From NCBI GenBank assembly GCA_947442095.1, contig CANEVG010000241.1:1-5846 (forward strand): a stretch of DNA of 5,846 nucleotides, written 5' to 3'. The translations under genes and the position numbers were made by a program. Source of the stretch: Sphingomonadaceae bacterium. GTDB taxonomy: Bacteria > Pseudomonadota > Alphaproteobacteria > Sphingomonadales > Sphingomonadaceae. The notes beneath the pieces are model-generated. The model had not been told where the DNA came from. It saw only the letters and a list, made by a program, of their open reading frames with translations, and did no database searches. This document shows positions 1 through 5,584 of the stretch, piece by piece; position 1 is the first letter of the stretch; each line of letters starts with the position of its first letter.

Positions 1-370
<370 letters not shown>

Positions 371-493
371 TGTCAAAATATCATGTGGCACGGGTAAACC
401 CGCAGACCGCACGACACCTAACTTCGGGAGCCGATACCTGCACTTGTCAAACGTATGGTTACGTTAGGACATGTTATGGCATCGACTTGGTTA

Positions 494-527
494 CCGGTGC
501 TCGAGGCCCAAAGACCCTCGACACCGG
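494..527 (-). other. Strong hairpin in the rRNA leader
   Basis: A 12-bp stem pairs 494-499 and 501-506 with 516-527, with one bulged base at 500 and a 9-nt loop (507-515). It is the most stable local inverted repeat in the leader. It sits between boxA and the 16S 5' end and has no U-tract, so it should not act as an intrinsic terminator. It may be an RNase III or other processing structure, or a fold that helps 16S assembly; both are inference. Confidence 0.55.
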
Positions 528-563
528 GCGCCGTCGCCCACATGTCCCTTCATCTAAACCTAC

Positions 564-576
564 AATGTCAAAGAAC
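564..576 (-). promoter_or_regulatory. boxA-type rRNA antitermination element
   Basis: The minus strand reads GTTCTTTGACATT, matching the core of the E. coli rRNA boxA (TGCTCTTTAACA) at most positions. It lies about 120 nt into the predicted leader. BoxA RNA is bound by NusB-NusE(S10), which assembles the complex that prevents Rho-dependent termination in the untranslated rRNA. The embedded TTGACA resembles a -35 box but has no -10 partner at 16-18 bp, so the boxA reading is preferred. Confidence 0.7.
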
Positions 577-609
577 CCACCGACAAAAATTTGGCGGACA
601 CCTAATGCT

Positions 610-629
610 CCCCGATTTTGCTACCGGGG
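610..629 (-). promoter_or_regulatory. boxB-like hairpin upstream of boxA
   Basis: A 5-bp stem, CCCCG (610-614) with CGGGG (625-629), encloses a 10-nt loop. In the direction of transcription it precedes the boxA-like element by about 33 nt. In E. coli rRNA leaders a boxB hairpin precedes boxA in the same order. The assignment rests on order and shape only, since boxB sequence is poorly conserved across phyla. Confidence 0.4.
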
Positions 630-654
630 GACTTGGCGTCCGACTATGTTGGCG

Positions 655-695
655 ACCGGTGTGGGGGAGGACTAAGTCGCCCGCTCCCTGCCGGT
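655..695 (-). other. Hairpin at the very start of the rRNA leader
   Basis: Two nested stems pair: 655-659 with 691-695 (ACCGG/CCGGT) and 665-669 with 684-688 (GGGAG/CTCCC), separated by an asymmetric internal loop. The outer stem begins at the predicted transcription start, so the 5' end of the precursor would be folded. An alternative pairing, 651-656 with 676-681 (GGCGAC/GTCGCC), competes with it. No U-run follows, so it is not an intrinsic terminator. The role is unknown; 5'-end protection or an antitermination structure are guesses. Confidence 0.4.
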
Positions 696-702
696 GAACG
701 GG

Positions 703-731
703 CCTATATGGGGGGGGGTCCTGCCCGTCAA
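703..731 (-). promoter_or_regulatory. rRNA operon promoter (-35 TTGACG, 17-bp spacer, -10 TATAGG)
   Basis: On the minus strand the -35 hexamer TTGACG (731-726) is followed by exactly 17 bp and the -10 hexamer TATAGG (708-703). This is the strongest sigma70-type match upstream of 16S. The discriminator CCCGTT (702-697) is fairly GC-rich, as is common for growth-rate and ppGpp-controlled rRNA promoters. The predicted start is near 696-695. The spacer contains nine consecutive C on the transcribed-sense strand (710-718). Initiation was inferred from sequence only, and additional upstream P1-type promoters are not excluded. Confidence 0.8.
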
Positions 732-732
732 C

Positions 733-750
733 GGGATTTTGCATTTTTTC
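733..750 (-). promoter_or_regulatory. UP-element-like A-rich tract upstream of the rRNA promoter
   Basis: Just upstream of the -35 box the minus strand reads GAAAAAATGCAAAATCCC: two A-tracts about 10 bp apart at roughly -38 to -55. This fits the position and composition of UP elements, which bind the alpha-subunit C-terminal domains of RNA polymerase and strongly stimulate rRNA promoters. It stands out against GC-rich surroundings. Function is inferred from position. Confidence 0.55.
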
Positions 751-1108
751 TGAAACTTTCCAGAAAGCGCCCGGAATCGCTGCGCTTTGCGAATGTTGCG
801 CAGAGTGCTCCGTCCCGTCTTCACCCTGAAGGTATGAGTAGAATCGCCAGAATCACTTCCGACTCGGCTCCATAAGCAAAGCCTTAAGCGCAGAGCGGCT
901 ACATCTGCGGCCTGATGATCATCGATTCCCATCCCGCATCCGAGGCCGGCACTTCAGCAAGGCACCAAGGCGTATGTAGAAAACGCCTCCTGGCTGCAGC
1001 AGAGCGGGCGGAGCTGATGTCTTTTGTCCAAGACAGTATGCAGGAGCAGCGCACCGTCCGCAGGGTCACCACCGCCTCCTTGGCCTTGCAATCCATGAGG
1101 GACGCGTC
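751..1108. other. Intergenic region between divergent rRNA promoter and flippase gene
   Basis: About 360 bp separate the upstream edge of the rRNA promoter from the flippase start. I see two short inverted repeats: CTTTC/GAAAG at 756-767, and CTGCGC/GCGCAG at 780-785 and 798-803. Neither is followed by a T-run. No tRNA gene, transposase remnant or clear plus-strand promoter is visible. The right part holds a doubtful 65-codon frame (915-1112). The promoter of the flippase presumably lies here, but no -35/-10 pair was convincing. Confidence 0.5.
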
Positions 1109-1112
1109 GTGA
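915..1112 (+). CDS. Doubtful small ORF upstream of the flippase (hypothetical, 65 aa)
   Basis: ATG at 915 opens 65 codons ending in a TGA at 1110-1112 that overlaps the flippase GTG start (GTGA, 1109-1112). That overlap would suit translational coupling. Against it: no ribosome binding site is visible before 915, third-position G/C is only around 70 percent and lower in the first half, and no domain, signal peptide or membrane segment is apparent. The product is Arg/Ala/Ser-rich with a possible short helix around residues 25-50. I recognise no family. It may be chance, with the overlap a by-product of the flippase start. Confidence 0.2.
   Translation: MIIDSHPASEAGTSARHQGVCRKRLLAAAERAELMSFVQDSMQEQRTVRRVTTASLALQSMRDAS
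1097..1101 (+). promoter_or_regulatory. Shine-Dalgarno site supporting the GTG start of the flippase
   Basis: GAGGG ends 7 nt before the GTG at 1109. The later in-frame ATG codons at 1154 and 1190 have no purine-rich site at proper distance (before 1154 a GAAAGG ends about 15 nt upstream; before 1190 there is none). This favours GTG 1109. The protein family's homology, however, seems to begin near the ATG at 1190. Confidence 0.5.
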
Positions 1113-2662
1113 CAGAGCCAAGGTCCCCGGGCGAAAGGCCGGCCCAGCCTCCCATGGCCGAAGTTCCTCCAGCCGAGTCCCAGCCAACCATGTCCGTGCG
1201 CACCGCAGCCGCATGGGCGCTGGTTTCTCAGTACGCCTCATTCGCGATCCAGTTTGCCGCGAGCGTGATTCTGGCGCGGTGGTTTATCACCCCTGCCGAA
1301 CTTGGCCTGTTCTCGATTGCCTTTGCGGTGGTCACGCTCGTGGCGTTCCTGCAGGACTTCGGCGTCAATCGTTACATCAACGGCGAACGCGACCTGACGC
1401 CCGAAAAGCTCCACACTGCTTTCACCATCTCTGTCATCTTCGCTTTGGGCATCGCGCTGCTGGCGATTCTTGCGTCTGGCCCAATTGCCGTTTTCTATAA
1501 CAATCCGCAGCTCCAGGAGCTCGCGTTGATTATCGCGTGCTCCTATCTCATGGTGCCGCTGGCGATCGTGCCGCAGGCAACCTGCCAACGGCGGATGGAC
1601 TACAAGTCGAACACCATGATCGAAGTAGGCTCCTCTGTGGCCAATGCCGCTACCGCGATCACGCTGGCGGTGATGGGCTACGGCGGCCTGGCGCTCGCGT
1701 GGGGAGCCTTTGCCCAGCAGGGCGCACGTTTGGTGATCAGCCAGTGGCGCGCGGGCCTTATGCTGCCATGGCCGCTGCGGCTGAAGGGCGCCGAGCCGAT
1801 CCTGCGGCTGGGCGGCACCAACAGCGTTCTGGCGACAGCCTATTCGATCACCGGCCGCGCGCCGGAGCTGGTCATCGGCCGCCTGATCAACGAGGCGGCC
1901 GTCGGCCTGTTTACGCGCGCATCGGGCCTTGCGCTGCAACTGCGTCTGCTTGTTGCAGGCGCCGTGACTGGCGTGTTCTATCCCGCCTTCCGCCGCGTGC
2001 GCGATAATGGCGAGCCGCTCGGCCCGCCCTACCTGCGCGTGGTCGCCGCCTACACAGGTGTCACCTGGCCGGCGATGGCGGGCATTGCCGTGCTCGCGCA
2101 GCCGATCATCAATCTGATCTATGGCCCGCTTTGGGCAGAAGCGGCCCCGCTGCTTGTTTGGATCGCGCTATCGCAGCTCTGCTATGTCGCTCTACCGCTC
2201 AATGCCGATCTGCCGGTTCTGCTCGGCCAGATGAAAGATCTGATCCGCCGCACGGTCGTTGAAACGGTGACGTCGGTGCTGCTGCTCGCGCTCTCCGCGC
2301 CGTTCGGTCTGCTATGGGTGGCGATCTCGCGGTTTGCGCACGGGCTGCTGTTCATGCTGATCTACGCGCCGATGCTGCAGCGAATCCTGGGCTTTAGCTG
2401 GCGCGCTCTTGCGAGCATTTACCTGCGCAGCCTGATCGCCACCGGCGCTGCAGTCGGACCGGTGCTAGTGAGCTACGCGCTGTGGAACCCGGCCACCGAA
2501 GCTGGCCCCCTGCAGATACTTAGCATGGCAGGCGTGGGTGGCATCGTTTGGCTCATCACGCTTCGCCTGGTAGGGCATCCGCTGTTTGCCGAAATCATCG
2601 GCATGCTGGAAGAGATCACGGCGACCCTGCGCAAGCGCAAGCCCGCGCGGTCTGCGCTCTAA
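1109..2662 (+). CDS. Polysaccharide/oligosaccharide flippase, MOP superfamily (Wzx/WzxC-like)
   Basis: The 517-aa integral membrane protein has about 14 predicted hydrophobic segments (about residues 34-58, 66-84, 104-126, 136-154, 172-190, 194-212, 232-248, 277-294, 312-332, 345-363, 380-398, 400-420, 436-456, 468-488). It ends in a basic cytoplasmic tail (RKRKPARS). The patterns ELGLFSIAFA (64-73), FLQDFGVNRYI (80-90) and APELVIGRLINEAAVGLFTR (251-270) are typical of the Polysacc_synt family, which flips undecaprenyl-linked sugars across the inner membrane for capsule, exopolysaccharide or O-antigen synthesis. The substrate cannot be read from sequence. The first 27 residues are a Pro/Ala-rich extension; M28 (ATG 1190) is where homologues normally seem to start, but the ribosome binding site favours GTG 1109. 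No glycosyltransferase or polymerase gene lies nearby, so it is an orphan flippase. A lipid II flippase (MurJ) is less likely given the WzxC-like N-terminal motifs. Confidence 0.88.
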   Translation: MTEPRSPGERPAQPPMAEVPPAESQPTMSVRTAAAWALVSQYASFAIQFAASVILARWFITPAELGLFSIAFAVVTLVAFLQDFGVNRYINGERDLTPEKLHTAFTISVIFALGIALLAILASGPIAVFYNNPQLQELALIIACSYLMVPLAIVPQATCQRRMDYKSNTMIEVGSSVANAATAITLAVMGYGGLALAWGAFAQQGARLVISQWRAGLMLPWPLRLKGAEPILRLGGTNSVLATAYSITGRAPELVIGRLINEAAVGLFTRASGLALQLRLLVAGAVTGVFYPAFRRVRDNGEPLGPPYLRVVAAYTGVTWPAMAGIAVLAQPIINLIYGPLWAEAAPLLVWIALSQLCYVALPLNADLPVLLGQMKDLIRRTVVETVTSVLLLALSAPFGLLWVAISRFAHGLLFMLIYAPMLQRILGFSWRALASIYLRSLIATGAAVGPVLVSYALWNPATEAGPLQILSMAGVGGIVWLITLRLVGHPLFAEIIGMLEEITATLRKRKPARSAL

Positions 2663-2704
2663 AGGATGATAGGCATCACCCTGCGAAAGGCGTAACGCTG
2701 AGGC

Positions 2705-2709
2705 AGGAG
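2705..2709 (+). promoter_or_regulatory. Shine-Dalgarno site for the aspartic protease
   Basis: AGGAG ends 9 nt before the ATG at 2719. It fixes the start there. The same frame is open back to 2548 inside the flippase gene, but the upstream residues are not a signal peptide, whereas those after 2719 are. The ATG at 2711 is out of frame. Confidence 0.75.
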
Positions 2710-2718
2710 AATGATGCC

Positions 2719-3675
2719 ATGGCCCTTAGAGCCCTTATCGCGGTTGGCCCGCTGCTGCCGCTAGCGATCGCGGTGGCTGCACAGGCCACCGCGGTACCTG
2801 CCAATCCACCGGCCTTGGCGGATCCGGCAGCGCCTGTTGATATCGTCCGCACCACCACCGACATGTTCGATCGGATGACCGTCCCGGTGCGGATAGGCCA
2901 TAAGGGGGGAACTGCCGGGCCGTTCAATTTCCTTGTCGACACCGGCTCGGAACGCACGGTGCTTGCCCGCGATGTTGCTCAGAAGCTCCAGCTTCCCACC
3001 TCGGGCCAGGGCATGCTCATTGGCATTGCCGGCACGCAGGCTGTCGATCTGGTCGAAGTCGACGAGATCAACCTAGGCCGCCGCAGTTTCTATGGCCTCA
3101 CCGCGCCTCTGCTAGAAGGCCCCAACATCGGCGCCGACGGCATCATCGGGCTCGACAGCCTGCAGGAGCAGCGCGTCCTGCTCGATTTTGACAAGAAGCG
3201 CATGCTGATCGGCGATGCGGCGACGCTCGGCGGCAATCGCGGCTTCGACATTGTCGTGCAGGCCCGCCGCCGCTCGGGCCAGTTGATCATGACCAACGCG
3301 ATAATCGACGGGGTGCGCACCGATATCGTCATCGACACCGGCTCCGACACCTCGATTGGCAACCGCGCGCTGCAACGTGCCCTCGCCCGGCGGCGCAAAA
3401 GCGAAACCACCAGGCTCCAGTCGGTCACGGGCCAGACGATCACCGCCGATATCAGCCTCGCCCGCGAGCTCAAGCTGGGCTCAATGACCATGACCAACGC
3501 GACGCTGGTCTTCGCCGATACCCCCGCTTTTGCAAAACTGGGGCTCGACAAGCGCCCGGCCATGCTGATGGGAATGAACCAGCTTAGGCTGTTCCACCGG
3601 GTAGCCATCGATTTCTCGACCAAGCGCATCCTGTTCGACATGCCAATGGGCACTTCGCTGCCGTCGGTGTTCTGA
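2719..3675 (+). CDS. Exported retropepsin-like aspartic protease with two DTGS half-domains
   Basis: The 318-aa product begins with a Sec-type signal peptide: R4, a hydrophobic core to about residue 20, and likely cleavage after AQA (23) or ATA (25). It should act in the periplasm. Two retropepsin-type halves follow. The first has the active-site motif FLVDTGS (71-77; D74), a flap-like Gly-rich IGIAGTQ (101-107) and the closing hydrophobic-Gly motif GIIGLD (141-146). The second has IVIDTGS (203-209; D206), a flap-like QSVTGQT (234-240) and MLMGMN (282-287). Retropepsins need two aspartates, normally from a homodimer; here both come from one chain, as in pepsin. It matches the bacterial aspartyl protease families Asp_protease_2/gag-asp. 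The Caulobacter protease PerP shows that periplasmic aspartyl proteases can have regulatory substrates; the substrate here is unknown. It starts 56 bp after the flippase with no terminator seen, so co-transcription is possible. Confidence 0.85.
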   Translation: MALRALIAVGPLLPLAIAVAAQATAVPANPPALADPAAPVDIVRTTTDMFDRMTVPVRIGHKGGTAGPFNFLVDTGSERTVLARDVAQKLQLPTSGQGMLIGIAGTQAVDLVEVDEINLGRRSFYGLTAPLLEGPNIGADGIIGLDSLQEQRVLLDFDKKRMLIGDAATLGGNRGFDIVVQARRRSGQLIMTNAIIDGVRTDIVIDTGSDTSIGNRALQRALARRRKSETTRLQSVTGQTITADISLARELKLGSMTMTNATLVFADTPAFAKLGLDKRPAMLMGMNQLRLFHRVAIDFSTKRILFDMPMGTSLPSVF

Positions 3676-3681
3676 GCCTTA

Positions 3682-3708
3682 GTTTGCGACGCCAGCCCGC
3701 AGGCAAAC
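3682..3708. repeat. Small inverted repeat between protease and exporter genes
   Basis: GTTTGC (3682-3687) and GCAAAC (3703-3708) are perfect inverted copies around a 15-nt GC-rich loop, 7 bp after the protease stop codon. The stem is short, half A/T, and no T-run follows, so I do not call an intrinsic terminator. It could be a weak 3'-end structure or a protein-binding site upstream of the exporter. Confidence 0.3.
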
Positions 3709-3741
3709 GACCACTAGCGAAACCGCGCAAAAACCCTATCT

Positions 3742-3747
3742 GGGGGG
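3742..3747 (+). promoter_or_regulatory. Atypically close G-rich site before the exporter start
   Basis: Six G residues end one base before the ATG at 3749, far closer than the usual 5-10 nt, and no other purine-rich stretch lies at normal distance. There is no alternative ATG until residue 67. The encoded N-terminus (MPPDTVTNDPNARHDGW) resembles that of the Novosphingobium Atm1, so the start itself looks right. Leaderless or weak initiation is possible. Confidence 0.35.
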
Positions 3748-3748
3748 A

Positions 3749-5584
3749 ATGCCGCCAGATACCGTTACAAACGATCCCAATGCCCGCCACGACGGGTGGC
3801 TGACGCTAAAACGCTTCCTGCCTTATCTTTGGCCGCGCGATAACCCCGCCCTGCGCCGGCGGATCGTGATCGCCAGCGTGCTGATCCTGCTCTCCATTGG
3901 CACCCAGCTCGCGCTGCCCTATCTGCTCCAGTGGGCGGTGGACGCAATGAGTACCGGCGCGGCGGCCAGCCTTGGCGGCCAATGGCCCACGTTCGTCATG
4001 CTCACCGTACTTGGCTATGCCGCAGGGCGATTCCTTGGCGTGGTGTTCGATAACTTGCGTAACATCGTGTTTGAGCGGGTCGGGCAGGACGCCACCCGCG
4101 CGCTCGCCGAAAACGTGTTCGAGCGCCTTCACCGCCTATCGATGCGTTTCCACCTCGCGCGGCGGACGGGCGAAGTTACCAAGGTCATCGAGCGCGGCAC
4201 CAAGAGCATCGACACGATGCTCTATTTCATGCTGTTCAACATTGCGCCCACGATCCTGCAGCTCGTGATCGTCGCGGTGATCTTCTACTTCACCTTCGGC
4301 TGGGGGCTGGTTGCCGCCACCGCGGTCGCGGTGGTTGCCTATATCTGGGTTACTCGCACAATCACCGAATGGCGTAGCGCGCTGCGCGAACGGATGAACC
4401 GGCTGGATGGGCAGGCGCTTTCCCGCGCAGTCGATTCACTGCTGAACTACGAGACGGTGAAGTATTTCGGCGCCGAAGCACGCGAACAGGAACGTTACGC
4501 ACAGGCCACCCGCGCCTATGCCGATGCCGCAGTGACCAGCGAAAACAGCCTTGGCCTGCTCAACATTGCGCAGGCCCTGGCCGTCAATCTGCTGATGGCC
4601 GGTGCGCTAGCCTACACCGCATGGGGCTGGTCAAAGGGCTTCTACACCGCCGGCCAGTTGGTCTTCGTGCAGACCTACCTAACCCAGCTGTTCCGCCCGC
4701 TCGACATGCTCGGCATGGTCTACCGCACAATCCGGCAGGGCCTGATCGACATGGCGGAGATGTTCCGCCTGATCGATACCGAAGTCGAAGTCGCCGATTT
4801 GCCTGGCGCGCCAGCGCTCGTGATTGCGCGGCCCAGCGTGGTGTTCGACAACGTGCTGTTCGGCTATGACAAGGACCGCACAATCCTCCACGGCCTCTCG
4901 TTCGAGGTCGAGGCAGGAAGCCGGGTCGCCATTGTCGGCCCCTCGGGCGCAGGCAAATCGACCATCGCCCGGCTGCTGTTCCGCTTCTACGATCCGTGGT
5001 CCGGGCGCATCCTGATAGACGGGCAAGATATCGCGCATGTCACGCAGGCCTCTTTGCGCGCAGCGCTCGGCATCGTCCCGCAGGATTCGGTGCTGTTCAA
5101 CGATACCATCGGCTACAACATCGCCTATGGCCGCGAAGGCGCGACGGACGAGGATGTGGCAAAGGCCGTACGCGGCGCAGCAATCACCGATTTGCTCTCG
5201 CGCCTGCCCAAGGGCCTTGAAACCGAAGTGGGCGAACGCGGGCTCAAGCTTTCCGGCGGCGAGAAACAGCGCGTCGCGATTGCGCGCACCTTGGTGAAGA
5301 ACCCGCCGATCGTGCTGTTCGACGAAGCCACCAGCGCGCTCGACACCCGCACCGAGCAGGACATCCTCTCGACCATGCGGGGTGTCGCCGCTCAGCGCAC
5401 CACAATCTCGATCGCGCACCGGCTTTCAACGATCGCCGATTCGGACCGCATCCTCGTGCTCGATCAGGGCCGCCTAGCCGAAAGCGGCGGACATCTTGAA
5501 TTGCTCAAGCGCGACTGGCTCTATGCTGAAATGTGGAACCGGCAGGCGGCGGAGCGCGAAGACCTCACCGAGGCGGCGGAGTAA
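3749..5584 (+). CDS. atm1: Atm1-type ABC exporter (fused permease and ATPase), glutathione-conjugate/heavy-metal type
   Basis: The 611-aa half-transporter should act as an inner-membrane homodimer. Residues ~38-330 form the six-helix type IV ABC exporter domain; ~360-600 form the nucleotide-binding domain. The latter has A-loop Y373, Walker A GPSGAGKS (397-404), Q-loop Q445, signature LSGGE (501-505), Walker B IVLFDE (521-526) with catalytic E526, and H-loop H557. The family-typical LLNYETVKYFGAE (231-243) is present. By recollection the N. aromaticivorans Atm1 (NaAtm1) is nearly the same length and very similar throughout. Residues corresponding to its glutathione site are kept, with an offset of 3: R209, R213, N272, Q275, D319, M320, M323, R326. 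That family exports oxidised glutathione and metal-glutathione conjugates and is related to mitochondrial Atm1/ABCB7. It starts 73 bp after the protease gene, and its 3' end overlaps the convergent acetyltransferase gene by 20 bp. Orthology is strong; substrate is inferred. Confidence 0.95.
   Translation: MPPDTVTNDPNARHDGWLTLKRFLPYLWPRDNPALRRRIVIASVLILLSIGTQLALPYLLQWAVDAMSTGAAASLGGQWPTFVMLTVLGYAAGRFLGVVFDNLRNIVFERVGQDATRALAENVFERLHRLSMRFHLARRTGEVTKVIERGTKSIDTMLYFMLFNIAPTILQLVIVAVIFYFTFGWGLVAATAVAVVAYIWVTRTITEWRSALRERMNRLDGQALSRAVDSLLNYETVKYFGAEAREQERYAQATRAYADAAVTSENSLGLLNIAQALAVNLLMAGALAYTAWGWSKGFYTAGQLVFVQTYLTQLFRPLDMLGMVYRTIRQGLIDMAEMFRLIDTEVEVADLPGAPALVIARPSVVFDNVLFGYDKDRTILHGLSFEVEAGSRVAIVGPSGAGKSTIARLLFRFYDPWSGRILIDGQDIAHVTQASLRAALGIVPQDSVLFNDTIGYNIAYGREGATDEDVAKAVRGAAITDLLSRLPKGLETEVGERGLKLSGGEKQRVAIARTLVKNPPIVLFDEATSALDTRTEQDILSTMRGVAAQRTTISIAHRLSTIADSDRILVLDQGRLAESGGHLELLKRDWLYAEMWNRQAAEREDLTEAAE

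Larger units (their letters stand above)
371..696 (-). other. Leader of the rRNA operon precursor transcript
   Basis: This is the transcribed spacer between the predicted rRNA promoter and the mature 16S 5' end, about 325 nt. It has no credible reading frame of its own and contains three hairpins and a boxA-like element, listed separately. In bacterial rRNA operons such leaders carry the antitermination signals and the 5' strand of the RNase III processing stem around 16S. The partner strand of that stem lies downstream of 16S, outside the window, so the stem cannot be shown here. The long frames crossing this stretch run into the 16S gene and are not treated as proteins. Confidence 0.8.

Noticed and set aside
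371..376. TTGACA on the minus strand next to the 16S 5' end
   Set aside because: A promoter here would start transcription inside 16S and no -10 fits; it is part of the precursor leader.
445..450. TTGACA on the minus strand as a second rRNA promoter -35 box
   Set aside because: No acceptable -10 hexamer lies 16-18 bp downstream, and the site is inside the leader, downstream of the stronger promoter.
780..803. CTGCGC/GCGCAG inverted repeat as a terminator or operator
   Set aside because: A 6-bp stem with a 12-nt loop and no T-tract is common by chance in GC-rich DNA, and no flanking gene end needs it.
1238..1939. Long minus-strand open frame (233 codons) opposite the flippase
   Set aside because: It is a shadow frame of GC-rich coding DNA; the plus-strand frame has membrane segments and family motifs, while this one gives a charged, featureless peptide.
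2548..2718. Longer protease starting inside the flippase gene
   Set aside because: The extra residues are an off-frame reading of flippase codons. The signal peptide and the AGGAG site both point to ATG 2719.
3682..3708. Rho-independent terminator after the protease gene
   Set aside because: The stem is only 6 bp with a 15-nt loop and no T-run follows, so it is kept only as a small inverted repeat.
4679..5419. Minus-strand open frame (246 codons) opposite the exporter ATPase domain
   Set aside because: It is antisense to a domain with all ABC motifs intact. Such long frames are expected opposite GC-rich codons, and nothing recognisable is encoded.
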